Shown: positions 24,061 to 31,322 of the stretch, one piece after another
How the letters are laid out: each line of letters opens with the position of its first letter
Numbering within the stretch: the stretch's first letter is position 1
Assembly: GCA_046726955.1 (NCBI GenBank)
Contig: JBKPBQ010000575.1
Coordinates: 1-39,466 of the forward strand
DNA from: CAVPGH01 sp046726955
GTDB lineage: Bacteria; Acidobacteriota; Vicinamibacteria; Fen-336
Length of the DNA: 39,466 nucleotides
Reading direction: 5' to 3'
Translations under genes and position numbers: made by a program
The notes under the pieces: model-generated
The model's input: only the letters and a program-made list of their open reading frames with translations
Databases searched by the model: none
Told to the model about the DNA's origin: nothing

Positions 24061-24468
24061 TCAGCCCGACGGTGCGGTCCGACGGTACTTGGGCAGGGCC
24101 TCGAGCGTTCCCGGGAACCCCTCCCCCGCCTCGATCCTCCCGATCCAGCGCTCGACGTCGCCGCGCAGCGTCCCGAGGTCGAGACCACCATACTCGTCGG
24201 GATAGCGCGCGAGGCGGGCGAGGCCGCGCCGCAGCAGGGTCAGCGCCCCGCCGGTGTTGCCGTTGCCGAGGTGGTAGAACCCCACGGAGATCTGGATGAG
24301 TCCCTGGAAGAAGTCGCGGGCGGGGCCGCGCACGCCCGTCCAGACGTCCTCGAGCGTGTCGTGGCACTCGAAGAAGAAGCCGCGGTTGAACTCGTCGAGA
24401 CCCTTCTCGAAGGACCGGCGCTCCTCCTCGTCGAGGGAGGGCTCGGCGACGGGACCGTCGCCCGGCAT
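24061..24468 (-). CDS. DUF309 domain protein, translationally coupled to ppk1
   Basis: A 135-residue small helical protein of the DUF309 family. Residues about 16-85 hold the family core: FNRGFFFECHDTLEDVW, with the acidic/His helix, and DFFQGLIQISVGFYHLGNGN, followed by a regular helix TGGALTLLRRGLARL. The Glu-Cys-His-Asp and Tyr-His residues could bind a metal or nucleotide, but the function of DUF309 proteins is not established. Its ATG overlaps the TGA stop of ppk1 by one base (TGATG), so it is almost certainly the last gene of the polyphosphate operon and translated by coupling. That link is uncommon and makes a role in polyphosphate physiology worth considering. No signal peptide or membrane segment is visible. 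Confidence 0.82.
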   Translation of the reverse strand: MPGDGPVAEPSLDEEERRSFEKGLDEFNRGFFFECHDTLEDVWTGVRGPARDFFQGLIQISVGFYHLGNGNTGGALTLLRRGLARLARYPDEYGGLDLGTLRGDVERWIGRIEAGEGFPGTLEALPKYRRTAPSG

Positions 24469-26591
24469 CAGGCCCCGGGAGAGCTCAGGGGCTCGAGGGT
24501 GACTCCGGAGACCGCGCGGGCCCGGCCCAGCGCCTTCTGGGCTTCGCGGTAGAGCTGGAGCTGCGCCCGAAACGGCTCCTCCCCCTTGGCGGCCCGGCGC
24601 CTCTTGTAGCTGCCGTCGGCCTGCAGCCACCGGCCCTTCACGTTGTCCTGGAAGGGGACGTCGAGCGCGCTCAGCACCTTCTGCTTGCCCTCCTCCGACT
24701 CCACCGGGAAGAGCAGCTCGATCCGCTTGTCGAGGTTGCGGGGCATCCAGTCCGCGCTCGACAGGTAGACCTCCTCGTCGCCGCCGTTCCGGAAGTAGAA
24801 GATGCGCGCGTGCTCGAGGAAGCGGTCCACGATGGAGACGACCTGGATCGTCTCCGAGAGCCCCTTGACGCCCGGGCGGAGGCAGCAGATGCCGCGGATG
24901 TTGAGGCGGATCCTCACCCCCGCCTTGGCCGCGTCGTAGAGCGCGCGGATCACGTCCTCGTCCACGAGCGCGTTCATCTTCGCGCGTATCTCCGCGGCCT
25001 GCCCGGATTCCGCCCGCTGCCGCTCGCGCTCGATGAGGCGGAGGTGCCGCTCCCGCAGCTGCGTGGGGGCCATCACGAGCTTCTTCATGCGGGGAGGGTC
25101 GGAGTAGCCCGTGAGGGCGTTGAAGAACGCGGAGGCGTCCTCGCCGATCTCGCGGTCGGACGTCATCCTCCCGAAGTCGGTGTAGAGCCGCGCCGTGCGG
25201 TCGTTGTAGTTGCCGGTGCCGAGGTGGACGTAGCGCCGAATGCCCTGGCGGCCCCGGCGCACCACCAGGCAGATCTTCGCGTGCGTCTTGTACCCGCGGA
25301 TGCCGTAGATGACGTGCGCCCCCGCCTCCTCCAGCCGGCGCGCCCAGCGGATGTTCCTCTGCTCGTCGAACCGGGCCATGAGCTCGACGAGGACCGTGAC
25401 CTGCTTGCCGTTCTCGGCGGCGCGGGCGAGCGCCTGCACGACGGGCGAATCGCCGCTCGTGCGGTAGAGCGTCTGCTTGAGCGCGAGCACGTCGGGGTCC
25501 TCCGCGGCCTGGGCCACGAACTGCACGACGGGGTCGAAGGAGTCGTAGGGGTGGTGGAGGTACAGGTCGCGCTCGTCGAGGAGGGCGAAGAGCCCGTCCG
25601 CGGGAACCTCGACGCTCGCGATGGGCTTGAGCGGCGGGTCGCGCAGGTCCTCGAGCGCGGGCAGGTCCACGAGGGCCTGGAGGGCGCGGATGTCGAGCGG
25701 GCCCGCGATGCGGTACGTGTCCTGGGCTCCCACCTCCAGACGCGCGTGCAGCGTCGTGAGGAGGTCCTCCCCCACCCCCGCCTCCACCTCGAGGCGGACG
25801 ATGCCACTCAGCCGCCGGTTCTTCAGCTCCTCCTCGATGACCTCGAGGAGGTCGCGCCCGCCCTCGTCGTCGAAGTCGAGCTCGGCGTCGCGGGCGACGC
25901 GGAAGACGGCCGTCTCCTTGATCTCCTGGCCGGGGAAGAGCGCGGCCAGCTCGCCGCGGATCTCCTCCTCGAGCAGGACGTAGGTGGTGCCGGCCGCTCC
26001 CGCGGGCCGCACGAGGCGGGGAAGGCGCGAGGGCACCTGGACGACCGCGAGCCGCGGCTCCGTCTCGCCCTCCGCGGGCGCCAGCAGCACCGCGAGGTTC
26101 AAGCTCAGGTTGGCCAGCATCGGGAAGGGGCGCGAGGAGTCGATGGCGAGGGGCGTGAGGGCCGGCAGCACCTCTTCGCGGAAGTGCTTGGCGAGCGCCG
26201 AGCGGGACGCCGCCTCCAGCTCGGAGAGGGGGATGATCTGGATCCCACGCTCCGCGAGGGCGGGCAGGATCTCGCCGGTCACCGCCTGGTAGAGGCGGTC
26301 CACCATCGCGTGCGCCCGCTCGGAGATCTGGACGAGCTGCTGGCCGGGAGTGAGCCCGGCGGGGTCGGGAGCCGTGTCTCCCTCGGCGACGGCGTTCTGC
26401 AGAGCGGCCACGCGCACCATGAAGAACTCGTCGAGGTTGCTGGCCACGATCGTCGCGAACTTCAGCCGCTCCAGGATCGGGTTCGTGGGGTCCGTCGCCT
26501 CCTCGAGCACGCGGCCGTTGAACTCGAGCCACGACAGCTCGCGGTTCAGGAAGAGCTCGGGCTCGCGCTTGCGGACCTTCGGCGGCTTCAC
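24468..26591 (-). CDS. ppk1: Polyphosphate kinase 1
   Basis: Reversibly polymerises the gamma-phosphate of ATP into polyphosphate. The 707-residue length is normal for PPK1. The N-terminal domain starts with LFLNRELSWLEFNGRVLEEA (13-32) and ASNLDEFFMVRVAAL (50-64). The catalytic C1/C2 domains hold His437 in GYKTHAKICLV, equivalent to the phosphorylated His435 of E. coli, and His594 in FLEHARIFYF, equivalent to His592. VHLGTGNYNDRTARLYTDFG (455-474) and YLSSADWMPRNLDKRIE are also conserved. The start is the GTG at 26591, whose GTGA overlaps the stop of the upstream Ppx-like gene by 4 nt. The same frame stays open across both ppx genes upstream, but those codons do not encode PPK sequence. It sits in a four-gene minus-strand unit, ppx1-ppx2-ppk1-DUF309. 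Confidence 0.96.
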   Translation of the reverse strand: MKPPKVRKREPELFLNRELSWLEFNGRVLEEATDPTNPILERLKFATIVASNLDEFFMVRVAALQNAVAEGDTAPDPAGLTPGQQLVQISERAHAMVDRLYQAVTGEILPALAERGIQIIPLSELEAASRSALAKHFREEVLPALTPLAIDSSRPFPMLANLSLNLAVLLAPAEGETEPRLAVVQVPSRLPRLVRPAGAAGTTYVLLEEEIRGELAALFPGQEIKETAVFRVARDAELDFDDEGGRDLLEVIEEELKNRRLSGIVRLEVEAGVGEDLLTTLHARLEVGAQDTYRIAGPLDIRALQALVDLPALEDLRDPPLKPIASVEVPADGLFALLDERDLYLHHPYDSFDPVVQFVAQAAEDPDVLALKQTLYRTSGDSPVVQALARAAENGKQVTVLVELMARFDEQRNIRWARRLEEAGAHVIYGIRGYKTHAKICLVVRRGRQGIRRYVHLGTGNYNDRTARLYTDFGRMTSDREIGEDASAFFNALTGYSDPPRMKKLVMAPTQLRERHLRLIERERQRAESGQAAEIRAKMNALVDEDVIRALYDAAKAGVRIRLNIRGICCLRPGVKGLSETIQVVSIVDRFLEHARIFYFRNGGDEEVYLSSADWMPRNLDKRIELLFPVESEEGKQKVLSALDVPFQDNVKGRWLQADGSYKRRRAAKGEEPFRAQLQLYREAQKALGRARAVSGVTLEPLSSPGA

Positions 26592-28192
26592 GCCCGTACC
26601 GCCGCCTCGCGGAAGGCGAGCTTCCTCCCGAACACCTCCGTCATGTGGTCCGAGCGGGCGACGGCGGCCAGGCGCTCCATCGTGAGGTCGCCCGCCCCCT
26701 CCACCTCGAGGGCCCAGCCCTCGTCCTCGCGCACCACGCGCACGTCGCGGACCTTCTGGAGGTGGTCGGCGTCGAGGGCGTTGGCCACGCGGAGGATCGC
26801 CGCCAGCTTGTTCACGATCACCCGGGTGTCGCTGTCCAGGGCCATGTAGGGCAGGTGGCTCTTGTTGGGGGTGGCCCGGCGGTGGTAGCGGGCGACGTTG
26901 GCCACGATCGCCATGTCGTCTCGGGAGAGCCCGAAGATCTCGGAGACGGAGAGCAGGTACTGCGAGTGCTTGTGGTGCCCGCGCAGGTTCACGTAGATGC
27001 CCACGTCGTGGAGGAGCGCCGCCACCTGGAGGAGCAGGCGGTCGCGGCCGGAGAGCCCGTGCTCGCTCTTGAGCTCGTCGAAGAGCCTGCCCGCGAGGTG
27101 CGAGACCTGCTTGCCGTGCTTGGCGTCGTAGCGGTACTTCTCGCCGAGGGCCTCCGCGGAGAGCAGCACCTGGCGCGACAGGTCTTCGATGCCCTGCGCC
27201 TCCTCGCCGCGCACCATGTCCAGGAGGAGCCCGGCCCGCAGCGAGGCGTCGGGCACGACGAGCTCCACCGCCTGCGTCTCGAGCAGCAGCTCGCGCATCG
27301 CGAGGAGGGCGGGCACGAGTGTTTCCGCCTCCATCATGGACAGCCGGAAGCGCTCCACGAGGTCTTCCACGTCGTCGCCCATCCGCTGCTCGCAGAAAGC
27401 GAGGAACGGCTCCTTGGCCACGGTGAGGAAGCCGCGCTCGGGCAGCTCGCGACCCGCGACCTGGGTGGCGGCGAAGCGGGCGTCCCCGCCGAGCGTCACG
27501 AAGTGGCGCGCCTCTCGTAGCGGCATCTCCCGGCGGATGTCGTGGACGACGTTCTGGATGTGGCGGCGCAGCAGCCGCATCCGCTGCTCGTGGCTGCCCC
27601 CCCACGACCCGAGGTTCTGCCGCATCCGGATCGAGCCGAGCGCGTAGGTCCCCGAGTAGATGGGCTCGCCCTTCCGGAGAAAAGACGTGTCCGCGCTGCC
27701 TCCCCCGACCTCGGCGAGGAGGGCGTCGCCGGCGAGGAGCGCTTCGTGGTCGCGCAGCACCTCGCGCACCGCCATGTAGGTGAGCCGGTTCTCCTCGGAG
27801 CCGTCGATGATCTCCACGTCGAGCCCCGTGCGCAGGCGCACGCGGTCGAGGAAGGTGTCGCGGTTCAAGGCCTCCCGCACCGCCGAAGTGGCGACGGCGC
27901 GGTAGCGCACGACACCATAGCCGTCCATGATCCGGCGGAAGCCCTCGAGGGCCTTGAGCGTCGCCTCGATGGTGGCCGCGCCCAGGCGCCCGTTCGTGAA
28001 GGTGTCCTTGCCGAGCAGCACGCCTCGCGAGGCCTCTTCGAGCACGCGCGGGGCCTGGCCGGCCGCGTTCTCCGCCACCACCATGCGGATGGCGCTCGCC
28101 CCCATGTCCAGGACGGCCACCGGCCGCTCCACCTCGGGCGGGGGCGGGGGCAGGTCCGTGCGCGGCAGCGAACGGCGCTTGCGGGCGGCCAT
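26588..28192 (-). CDS. Second Ppx/GppA-family protein with HD domain, altered phosphate loops
   Basis: A 534-residue protein with an ASKHA-fold exopolyphosphatase/guanosine-pentaphosphatase domain (about 24-320) and a C-terminal HD-type domain (about 350-530; ALLHDVGIY with His395-Asp396, then HHKHSQY). It begins with a basic, Pro-rich extension absent from its neighbour. Compared with the upstream paralogue, the first phosphate loop reads LDMGASA (28-34) instead of DLGSNS, and the second reads EVGGGS (161-166) instead of DIGGGS, so the usual second-loop Asp is Glu. The GSEENR segment (131-136) keeps acidic residues at the position of the catalytic Glu. It may therefore be a slower enzyme, prefer another nucleotide substrate, or act as a sensor. 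It starts 3 nt after the upstream ppx stop and overlaps ppk1 by 4 nt, so the three are one unit. Confidence 0.88.
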   Translation of the reverse strand: MAARKRRSLPRTDLPPPPPEVERPVAVLDMGASAIRMVVAENAAGQAPRVLEEASRGVLLGKDTFTNGRLGAATIEATLKALEGFRRIMDGYGVVRYRAVATSAVREALNRDTFLDRVRLRTGLDVEIIDGSEENRLTYMAVREVLRDHEALLAGDALLAEVGGGSADTSFLRKGEPIYSGTYALGSIRMRQNLGSWGGSHEQRMRLLRRHIQNVVHDIRREMPLREARHFVTLGGDARFAATQVAGRELPERGFLTVAKEPFLAFCEQRMGDDVEDLVERFRLSMMEAETLVPALLAMRELLLETQAVELVVPDASLRAGLLLDMVRGEEAQGIEDLSRQVLLSAEALGEKYRYDAKHGKQVSHLAGRLFDELKSEHGLSGRDRLLLQVAALLHDVGIYVNLRGHHKHSQYLLSVSEIFGLSRDDMAIVANVARYHRRATPNKSHLPYMALDSDTRVIVNKLAAILRVANALDADHLQKVRDVRVVREDEGWALEVEGAGDLTMERLAAVARSDHMTEVFGRKLAFREAAVRA

Positions 28193-28195
28193 CGC

Positions 28196-29776
28196 CTAGC
28201 CGCGCACCGCGCGCAGGCGGGCGGGACGGACGGTGTCGGCCGGGCGGGCGGCGGTGACGCGGACGTCGATCCCGAGGGCCTCGGCGAGGAGCTGCGTCCG
28301 GCGCGCGACGCCCCAGGTCTCGAGCTCGCAGTCGCCCTTCGCTTCCGCGCGGATGCGGAGGGCACCGACCCGTTCGGAGGCCACGAGGCGCTTCACGACC
28401 TGCCGGTGGCTCCGGTCGAGGGCGTCGGCCACGCGCAGGAAGCCGGCGAGGATCCGCACGGCGCGCCGCTCCTTCTTCTTGAGCGTCCGGAAGCCCTCGT
28501 GCTTCTTCCGGGGATGCCCGCGGCGGTGGTAGCGAGCCACGGTGGCGATCGTCTCGATCTCGCGCGGGTCGAAGCCGCGCAGCCCCCCGTTCTTGATCAG
28601 GTAGTAGCTGTGCTTGTGGTGGCCGGGGTAGGAGATGTGGTGGCCCACGTCGTGGAGGAGCGCCGCGTACTCGAGGAGCGATCGCTCGCGCGCCGCCAGC
28701 CCGTGGCGGGCCGAGGTCTGGTCGAACAGGGAGAGCGAGAGCGCGGCCACGTGGCGGGCGTGGGCCTCGTCGTACTGGCTCCTCTCCGCGAGGGCCACGA
28801 CGCTCCGCCGGCGCACGTCGGGGTAGGCCTCGGCGCGGGCGAGCGCCCGCGGGTGGCCGTGGACGTAGTCGAGGAGGATCCCTTCGCGGAGCGCCCACTC
28901 GCAGAGGATGAGCTGCCGGACGCCCAGGCGGTCGAGGAGCGTGTCGAGGATGACCGCGCCGGGCACGATGATGTCGGCCCGCTCCTGGTCCATGCCCGGC
29001 ATGCGCAGCCGCTCGCGCAGGTCGCTCCGCACCAGCCGCTGCCGGAGCTCGCGCAGGGTGGACGCCGAGACCTTCAGGTGGTGGAGGCCCTCCGGCAACT
29101 CGCCCGTGTCCATGTGGTGGGCCATGCGTCCGAGCGCCAGGATCGTCCCCGACGTGCCGATCGCCGCGTCGAAGCCCTTCTCGCGCACGTGCTCGGCGTG
29201 CGCCTCGATCGCCCGCTCCACGCGCTCCACGAGCCGGCTCTCCGCCTTGCGGCCGAGCGGGTCCGACTCGCCGAAGGCCGCGGCCATGCGCAGCACGCCG
29301 AGCTTCTCCGAGGCCACCCACTCCAGCCGACCGCCTTCGCCGAGGGCGAGCTCGATGCTGCCCCCGCCGATGTCGATCACGAGGGCGCGCTTGCCCTCGA
29401 GGTGGATGGAGTGGAGCGCGGCCAGGTAGATGAGCCGCGCCTCGCCTTCTCCCGAGATGGCCTTGGGCCAGAAGCCGATGTCGCGGCCGACCTGGTCGAG
29501 GAAGTCCTCGCCGTTTCGGGCCTCGCGGACGGCGGAGGTCGCGACGGCGATCGTCTTGTCGACGCCCTGCGTGCGCGCGATCCGCTTGTACTTGCGCAGC
29601 ACGTCGAGCCCGCGCCGCATCGCGGTCGCGGAGATGCGGCCCCGGGAGAGGGTGGAGGCGCCGAGCCGCACCATCTCCTTCTCCCCGGCGATCACCCGGA
29701 AGCCCCCGCGCGCGCTCGTCTCCACGATCACCATGTGGAACGAGTTGCTGCCGAGGTCGATGGCCGCGATCTTCAT
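28196..29776 (-). CDS. ppx: Ppx/GppA-family exopolyphosphatase with HD domain
   Basis: Removes terminal phosphates from polyphosphate and/or converts pppGpp to ppGpp. The 526-residue protein has canonical ASKHA loops: AAIDLGSNSFHMV (4-16), ISGEGEARLIY (107-117) with the catalytic acidic residues, and VIDIGGGSIEL (133-143). A C-terminal HD domain follows, with LLHDVGHH (His375-Asp376) and HHKHSYYL, as in E. coli Ppx. The frame is open to 29848, but I take the ATG at 29776, where the sequence begins KIAAIDLGSNS as in the family; the additional 24 residues have no family match. No clear Shine-Dalgarno is present. Upstream lie a 7-bp GC-only hairpin and a TACAAT -10. It is the first gene of the polyphosphate unit and divergent from the CHAD gene. 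Confidence 0.92.
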   Translation of the reverse strand: MKIAAIDLGSNSFHMVIVETSARGGFRVIAGEKEMVRLGASTLSRGRISATAMRRGLDVLRKYKRIARTQGVDKTIAVATSAVREARNGEDFLDQVGRDIGFWPKAISGEGEARLIYLAALHSIHLEGKRALVIDIGGGSIELALGEGGRLEWVASEKLGVLRMAAAFGESDPLGRKAESRLVERVERAIEAHAEHVREKGFDAAIGTSGTILALGRMAHHMDTGELPEGLHHLKVSASTLRELRQRLVRSDLRERLRMPGMDQERADIIVPGAVILDTLLDRLGVRQLILCEWALREGILLDYVHGHPRALARAEAYPDVRRRSVVALAERSQYDEAHARHVAALSLSLFDQTSARHGLAARERSLLEYAALLHDVGHHISYPGHHKHSYYLIKNGGLRGFDPREIETIATVARYHRRGHPRKKHEGFRTLKKKERRAVRILAGFLRVADALDRSHRQVVKRLVASERVGALRIRAEAKGDCELETWGVARRTQLLAEALGIDVRVTAARPADTVRPARLRAVRG

Positions 29777-29788
29777 GCCTGGGGAGAT

Positions 29789-29808
29789 GTGGGGGGCGTC
29801 GCCCCCAC
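29789..29808 (-). promoter_or_regulatory. GC-rich hairpin in the ppx leader
   Basis: GTGGGGG (29789-29795) pairs perfectly with CCCCCAC (29802-29808) around a 6-nt loop. In the ppx mRNA it would end 12 nt before the start codon at 29776, near where the ribosome binds, so it may dampen translation. It could also be a chance product of GC-rich sequence. Confidence 0.35.
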
Positions 29809-29812
29809 TGGC

Positions 29813-29818
29813 ATTGTA
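29813..29818 (-). promoter_or_regulatory. -10 element for the ppx-ppk1 operon
   Basis: Minus strand TACAAT, 5 of 6 consensus bases, ending 36 nt before the ppx start. No good -35 is found at 16-18 bp. The hairpin at 29789-29808 would lie in the leader. Confidence 0.4.
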
Positions 29819-29894
29819 CTCGCGGCCCACCGCCAGGCCATGCTGCAAGCGCCGGATGACGAAGTCGTGATATTTGTGGGGCAGGGAGGGCCCG

Positions 29895-29903
29895 TGCTAG
29901 CCT
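29895..29903 (+). promoter_or_regulatory. Extended -10 element upstream of the CHAD gene
   Basis: TGC-TAGCCT in the context CCGTGCTAGCCT, similar to the elements before lptD and the binding protein (CCGTGCTARTCT). It ends 25 nt before the GTG at 29929; no Shine-Dalgarno is visible. Confidence 0.35.
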
Positions 29904-29928
29904 CCCGCCTTTCGCCAGCGGGTCCCCC

Positions 29929-30810
29929 GTGCCGACCAAGACCGACTTCGAGAAAACCTCGTCTTTGCTGAAACAGCGGATCCGGACCGTGTTCCGCCAC
30001 CTGCCCAAGGGCCTCGCCGGGGAGGAGGAGGCCGTTCACCAGCTCCGAGTGGCGGGCCGGCGCCTGCGCGTGGCCCTCCCTGTGCTCGCCCGCAAGCCCC
30101 GAGGCCGGCGCGTGAAGCGGGCGCTCGCGATCCTCCGCGACCTCACCCGCGCCGCGGGCCTCGGCCGCGACCTCGACGTGATCCTCGCCCTCTACGACCG
30201 CCGGCTCGCCGAGCTCGAGGCCCCGAATCCCGGGCAGCTCGCGCTGCGCCGGCGCCTCCGGGCCGCCCGGACGCGCAACCGCACGCGCATGGCCGAGGCG
30301 CTCATGGACATCGAGATCGCGGGCGTGCGGCGGGACCTCCGGCGAGTGGTGGCGCGCGGGGCGGAAGGTGTCTTCACCGTGATGGCGCGCCTGCGCGACA
30401 CGCGCGACGCCGAGGGAGCCGCCCTCCTCGCCGGCTTCGACGAGATCGGCGACCGCTACGACCCCATCGCCCTCCACGCCCTGCGCCGGGCCACCCGCCG
30501 GCTCCGCTACGCCGCCGAGGTCAGCGACGCGTTGCGGGGCGAGGAATCGGAAGCGCCCGCCCTTTTGAAGAGCCTGCAGGACGCGATCGGCACGCTCCAC
30601 GACAACCACGTGCTCGTCACCTGGCTCGAGCGCCAGGCCGCGTCGACGCGGGGCGCCCAGGCGGCCGCCCTCGCCGAAGCGGCGCGCGAGGAGCAGGCGT
30701 TCTTCGAGGAGGAGGGCCGGCGGCTCCACGCCGAGCTCCTGTCCCGGCGTCCCGGCGACGTCCTGGGGCGGGCCCTCGAGGTCATGGGAAGGGCGCGCTC
30801 CGCGGCCTGA
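29929..30810 (+). CDS. CHAD domain protein (probable polyphosphate-binding)
   Basis: A 293-residue all-helical protein consisting of one CHAD domain. The paired conserved His/Arg helices are clear: AVHQLRVAGRRLRVAL (His37, Arg40, Arg44, Arg45, Arg47) in the first half and ALHALRRATRRLRYAAEV (His183, Arg186, Arg187, Arg190, Arg191) in the second, with GTLHDNHVL (His224, His227) following. These basic residues line a central cavity that binds polyphosphate in characterised CHAD proteins. There is no CYTH/triphosphatase domain, which often accompanies CHAD. The start is the GTG at 29929; the next in-frame ATG is at codon 121 and too late. It lies divergent to the ppx-ppx-ppk1-DUF309 unit and 20 nt before sixA, so placing it in polyphosphate metabolism is well supported by context and family knowledge. 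Confidence 0.9.
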   Translation: MPTKTDFEKTSSLLKQRIRTVFRHLPKGLAGEEEAVHQLRVAGRRLRVALPVLARKPRGRRVKRALAILRDLTRAAGLGRDLDVILALYDRRLAELEAPNPGQLALRRRLRAARTRNRTRMAEALMDIEIAGVRRDLRRVVARGAEGVFTVMARLRDTRDAEGAALLAGFDEIGDRYDPIALHALRRATRRLRYAAEVSDALRGEESEAPALLKSLQDAIGTLHDNHVLVTWLERQAASTRGAQAAALAEAAREEQAFFEEEGRRLHAELLSRRPGDVLGRALEVMGRARSAA

Positions 30811-30816
30811 CAGGCG

Positions 30817-30822
30817 TACACT
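30817..30822 (+). promoter_or_regulatory. -10-like hexamer before the sixA-like gene
   Basis: TACACT ending 8 nt before the ATG at 30831, in the 20-nt gap after the CHAD gene. There is no Shine-Dalgarno, so either a leaderless transcript or read-through from the CHAD gene is possible. Confidence 0.3.
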
Positions 30823-30830
30823 CGGATCGT

Positions 30831-31322
30831 ATGCGCCTGGTGATCGTCCGCCACGCGATCGCGGTGCCGCGGGGAACGCCCGACATCCCCGACGAGGACC
30901 GCGCGCTCACTCCCGAAGGCGAGAAGAAATTCAAGAAGGCGGCCGAGGGCCTGGCCCGCGTGCTCGCCCGTCCCGACGAGATCCTCACGAGCCCCTGGCT
31001 GCGCGCGCTCCGGACCGCGGAGATCGCGGCGGAGGCGTGGGGCAAGGTCGCCCCCAAGAAGACGCCGGCACTGGCCGGTGGCAGCTTCGAAGATCTCGCG
31101 GCCGTGCTCGACGGCTACCCCCCGGCGTCCACGGTGGCGGTGGTGGGCCACGAGCCGTACCTGTCCGCGCTCCTCGCGCGGCTCCTGGGCACGCACGACG
31201 ACGAGCGCGTGGAGTTCAAGAAGGGCGGGGTGGCCGTGCTGGAGGTTCCCGGCCGGCTCGCCGACGGCGGCCACCTCCGCATGTACCTTCCGCCTAAGGT
31301 GCTGCGCTCGCTGGCAGGCTGA
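30831..31322 (+). CDS. sixA: SixA-type histidine phosphatase
   Basis: A 163-residue cytoplasmic member of the histidine phosphatase superfamily, in the short SixA branch. The catalytic His8 lies in LVIVRHAIA, an RHA variant of the RHG motif usual for SixA. LTSPWLRALRTAEI supplies the phosphate-binding Arg58/Arg61, and the second histidine is His107 in VVGHEPYLSALL. E. coli SixA removes phosphate from phosphohistidine on HPt domains and the PTS protein NPr. Fusions and neighbourhoods of SixA-like phosphatases with CHAD proteins are known, and here the gene follows CHAD by 20 nt, so it may serve polyphosphate or inositol-phosphate-like substrates instead. The last 29 nt overlap the end of the convergent amidohydrolase gene. 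Confidence 0.9.
   Translation: MRLVIVRHAIAVPRGTPDIPDEDRALTPEGEKKFKKAAEGLARVLARPDEILTSPWLRALRTAEIAAEAWGKVAPKKTPALAGGSFEDLAAVLDGYPPASTVAVVGHEPYLSALLARLLGTHDDERVEFKKGGVAVLEVPGRLADGGHLRMYLPPKVLRSLAG

Noticed and set aside
24468..30008. A single open minus-strand frame of about 1846 codons covering ppk1 and both ppx genes
   Set aside because: Only the last 707 codons encode PPK1 sequence. The rest is an Arg/Pro/Gly-rich shadow of the ppx genes in another frame, kept open by high GC. The real genes have their own starts and conserved motifs.
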